Origin: Rhizobium oryziradicis
Lineage (GTDB): Bacteria; Pseudomonadota; Alphaproteobacteria; Rhizobiales; Rhizobiaceae
Assembly: GCF_001939045.1 (NCBI RefSeq)
Contig: NZ_MKIM01000027.1
Location: 310,001-374,000 of the forward strand
Direction of reading: 5' to 3'
Length of the DNA: 64,000 bases
In this document: piece after piece, positions 63,697-64,000 of the stretch
How positions within the stretch are numbered: position 1 is the stretch's first letter
Layout of the letters: each line of letters starts with the position of its first letter
Notes under the pieces: model-generated
Databases searched by the model: none
What the model saw: the letters and a program-made list of their open reading frames with translations, nothing else
What the model was told of the DNA's origin: nothing
Translations under genes and position numbers: made by a program

Positions 63697-64000
63697 TTGA
63701 AGCCGACACAGTTTAGGCCGATAACCTCGGATGATCATCAGGGGTTGGTCGCCCTGTGGCGAGACACATGGACCGCAACCTATGGCCCAAGTCTGGGGCT
63801 GGCTGCTTTGGACAGTAGCCTTAAGGATTTGGCGCAAAACGGAACCGCGTCTATGTTGCCGGGCTTTGGTGAGTTGGGTTATTGCATGGCAGACGGTCAG
63901 GACATTCGGGCCAGCGCTATTGTGGTCGAGCGTGGCACTGTAGCTTATCTCTGGGGCATGTATGTGCATCCGAGCTGTCAACGGCAGGGGTTGGGGTCAC
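63697..64000 (+). CDS. GNAT acetyltransferase, N-terminal part, cut by window end
   Basis: From TTG at 63697, preceded by GAGGGG with 8-base spacing, an open frame runs to the end of the window (101 codons). The product ends in GMYVHPSCQRQGLGS, the GNAT acetyl-CoA-binding motif QxxGxG with its preceding strand. It follows the hydrolase by 23 bases on the same strand and may be cotranscribed with it. Confidence 0.75.
   Translation, partial: MKPTQFRPITSDDHQGLVALWRDTWTATYGPSLGLAALDSSLKDLAQNGTASMLPGFGELGYCMADGQDIRASAIVVERGTVAYLWGMYVHPSCQRQGLGS

Noticed and set aside
1..64000. CRISPR arrays, insertion sequences, prophage genes, tRNA or rRNA genes
   Set aside because: No spaced direct-repeat array, transposase, integrase, phage gene or recognisable tRNA/rRNA sequence was found; the repeats seen are short palindromic intergenic elements.

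Overview
The window reads as chromosomal DNA of an alphaproteobacterium of the Rhizobiaceae (Rhizobium/Agrobacterium/Allorhizobium group). The evidence is the gene set: eukaryote-type glutamine synthetase GlnII with a divergent DUF2735 gene, a fused TrpE(G) behind a short Trp-rich leader, a BacA/SbmA transporter, a NolR-like ArsR regulator, a ChoXWV choline transporter, and double-palindrome intergenic elements of the kind described as RIME in rhizobia. The species assignment is inference; no rRNA or tRNA gene was recognised.

Region 1 (1-23.2 kb) is dominated by purine catabolism. It holds allantoinase (puuE), OHCU decarboxylase (uraD), ureidoglycolate lyase (allA), hydroxyisourate hydrolase (uraH), guanine deaminase (guaD), the membrane urate hydroxylase puuD, a LysR regulator and xanthine dehydrogenase xdhABC with bdhA. 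Adenine deaminase lies further on at 39.9-41.6 kb. Together they cover adenine/guanine to urate, allantoin and allantoate, and then ureidoglycolate to glyoxylate; the allantoate-to-ureidoglycolate step is not in the window. Nitrogen assimilation (glnII, with a sigma-54 promoter and an NtrC-type dyad) sits inside the block. Interspersed are a split MnmC pair (mnmD and an FAD oxidoreductase), a diguanylate cyclase, an alcohol dehydrogenase, a chemoreceptor and a metallophosphoesterase.

Region 2 (23.5-43.2 kb) is mixed housekeeping and metabolism: glpK, a luciferase-like monooxygenase, a second methionine aminopeptidase, an MFS transporter, bacA, an NnrU-like protein, a YfgM-like protein with der, a sulfotransferase in AT-rich DNA, a GT4 glycosyltransferase, an alpha-glucosidase, an M23 peptidase-like protein and a potassium channel with a zinc ribbon. 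A three-gene run of epimerase, CPT-like kinase and adenine deaminase closes it.

Region 3 (43.2-64 kb) has a NolR-like regulator, a HugZ-like protein, the choXWV operon, tdk, a DUF2333 protein, a LuxR solo with a PAS-domain partner, fhs, an extensin-like protein, the trp leader and trpE(G), a GNAT gene, a CDF transporter with queF, a DUF2076 protein, hupE/ureJ, selO, a serine hydrolase and a GNAT gene cut by the window edge.

Two families of intergenic palindromic repeats punctuate the window. One has double hairpins at about 2.85, 13.7 and 33.8 kb and partial copies at 35.1 and 48.9 kb. The other carries a 'tacagcg...tgtagcg / aatcgattccgat' signature near 9.5, 43.2, 48.2 and 51.9 kb. I found no clear, wholly new multi-gene system. 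The observations most worth following are the degenerate 2H-phosphoesterase paralog beside allantoinase, the repeat family that supplies or abuts stop codons, the trp leader, the sigma-54/NtrC glnII-DUF2735 intergene, and the LuxR-PAS pair.
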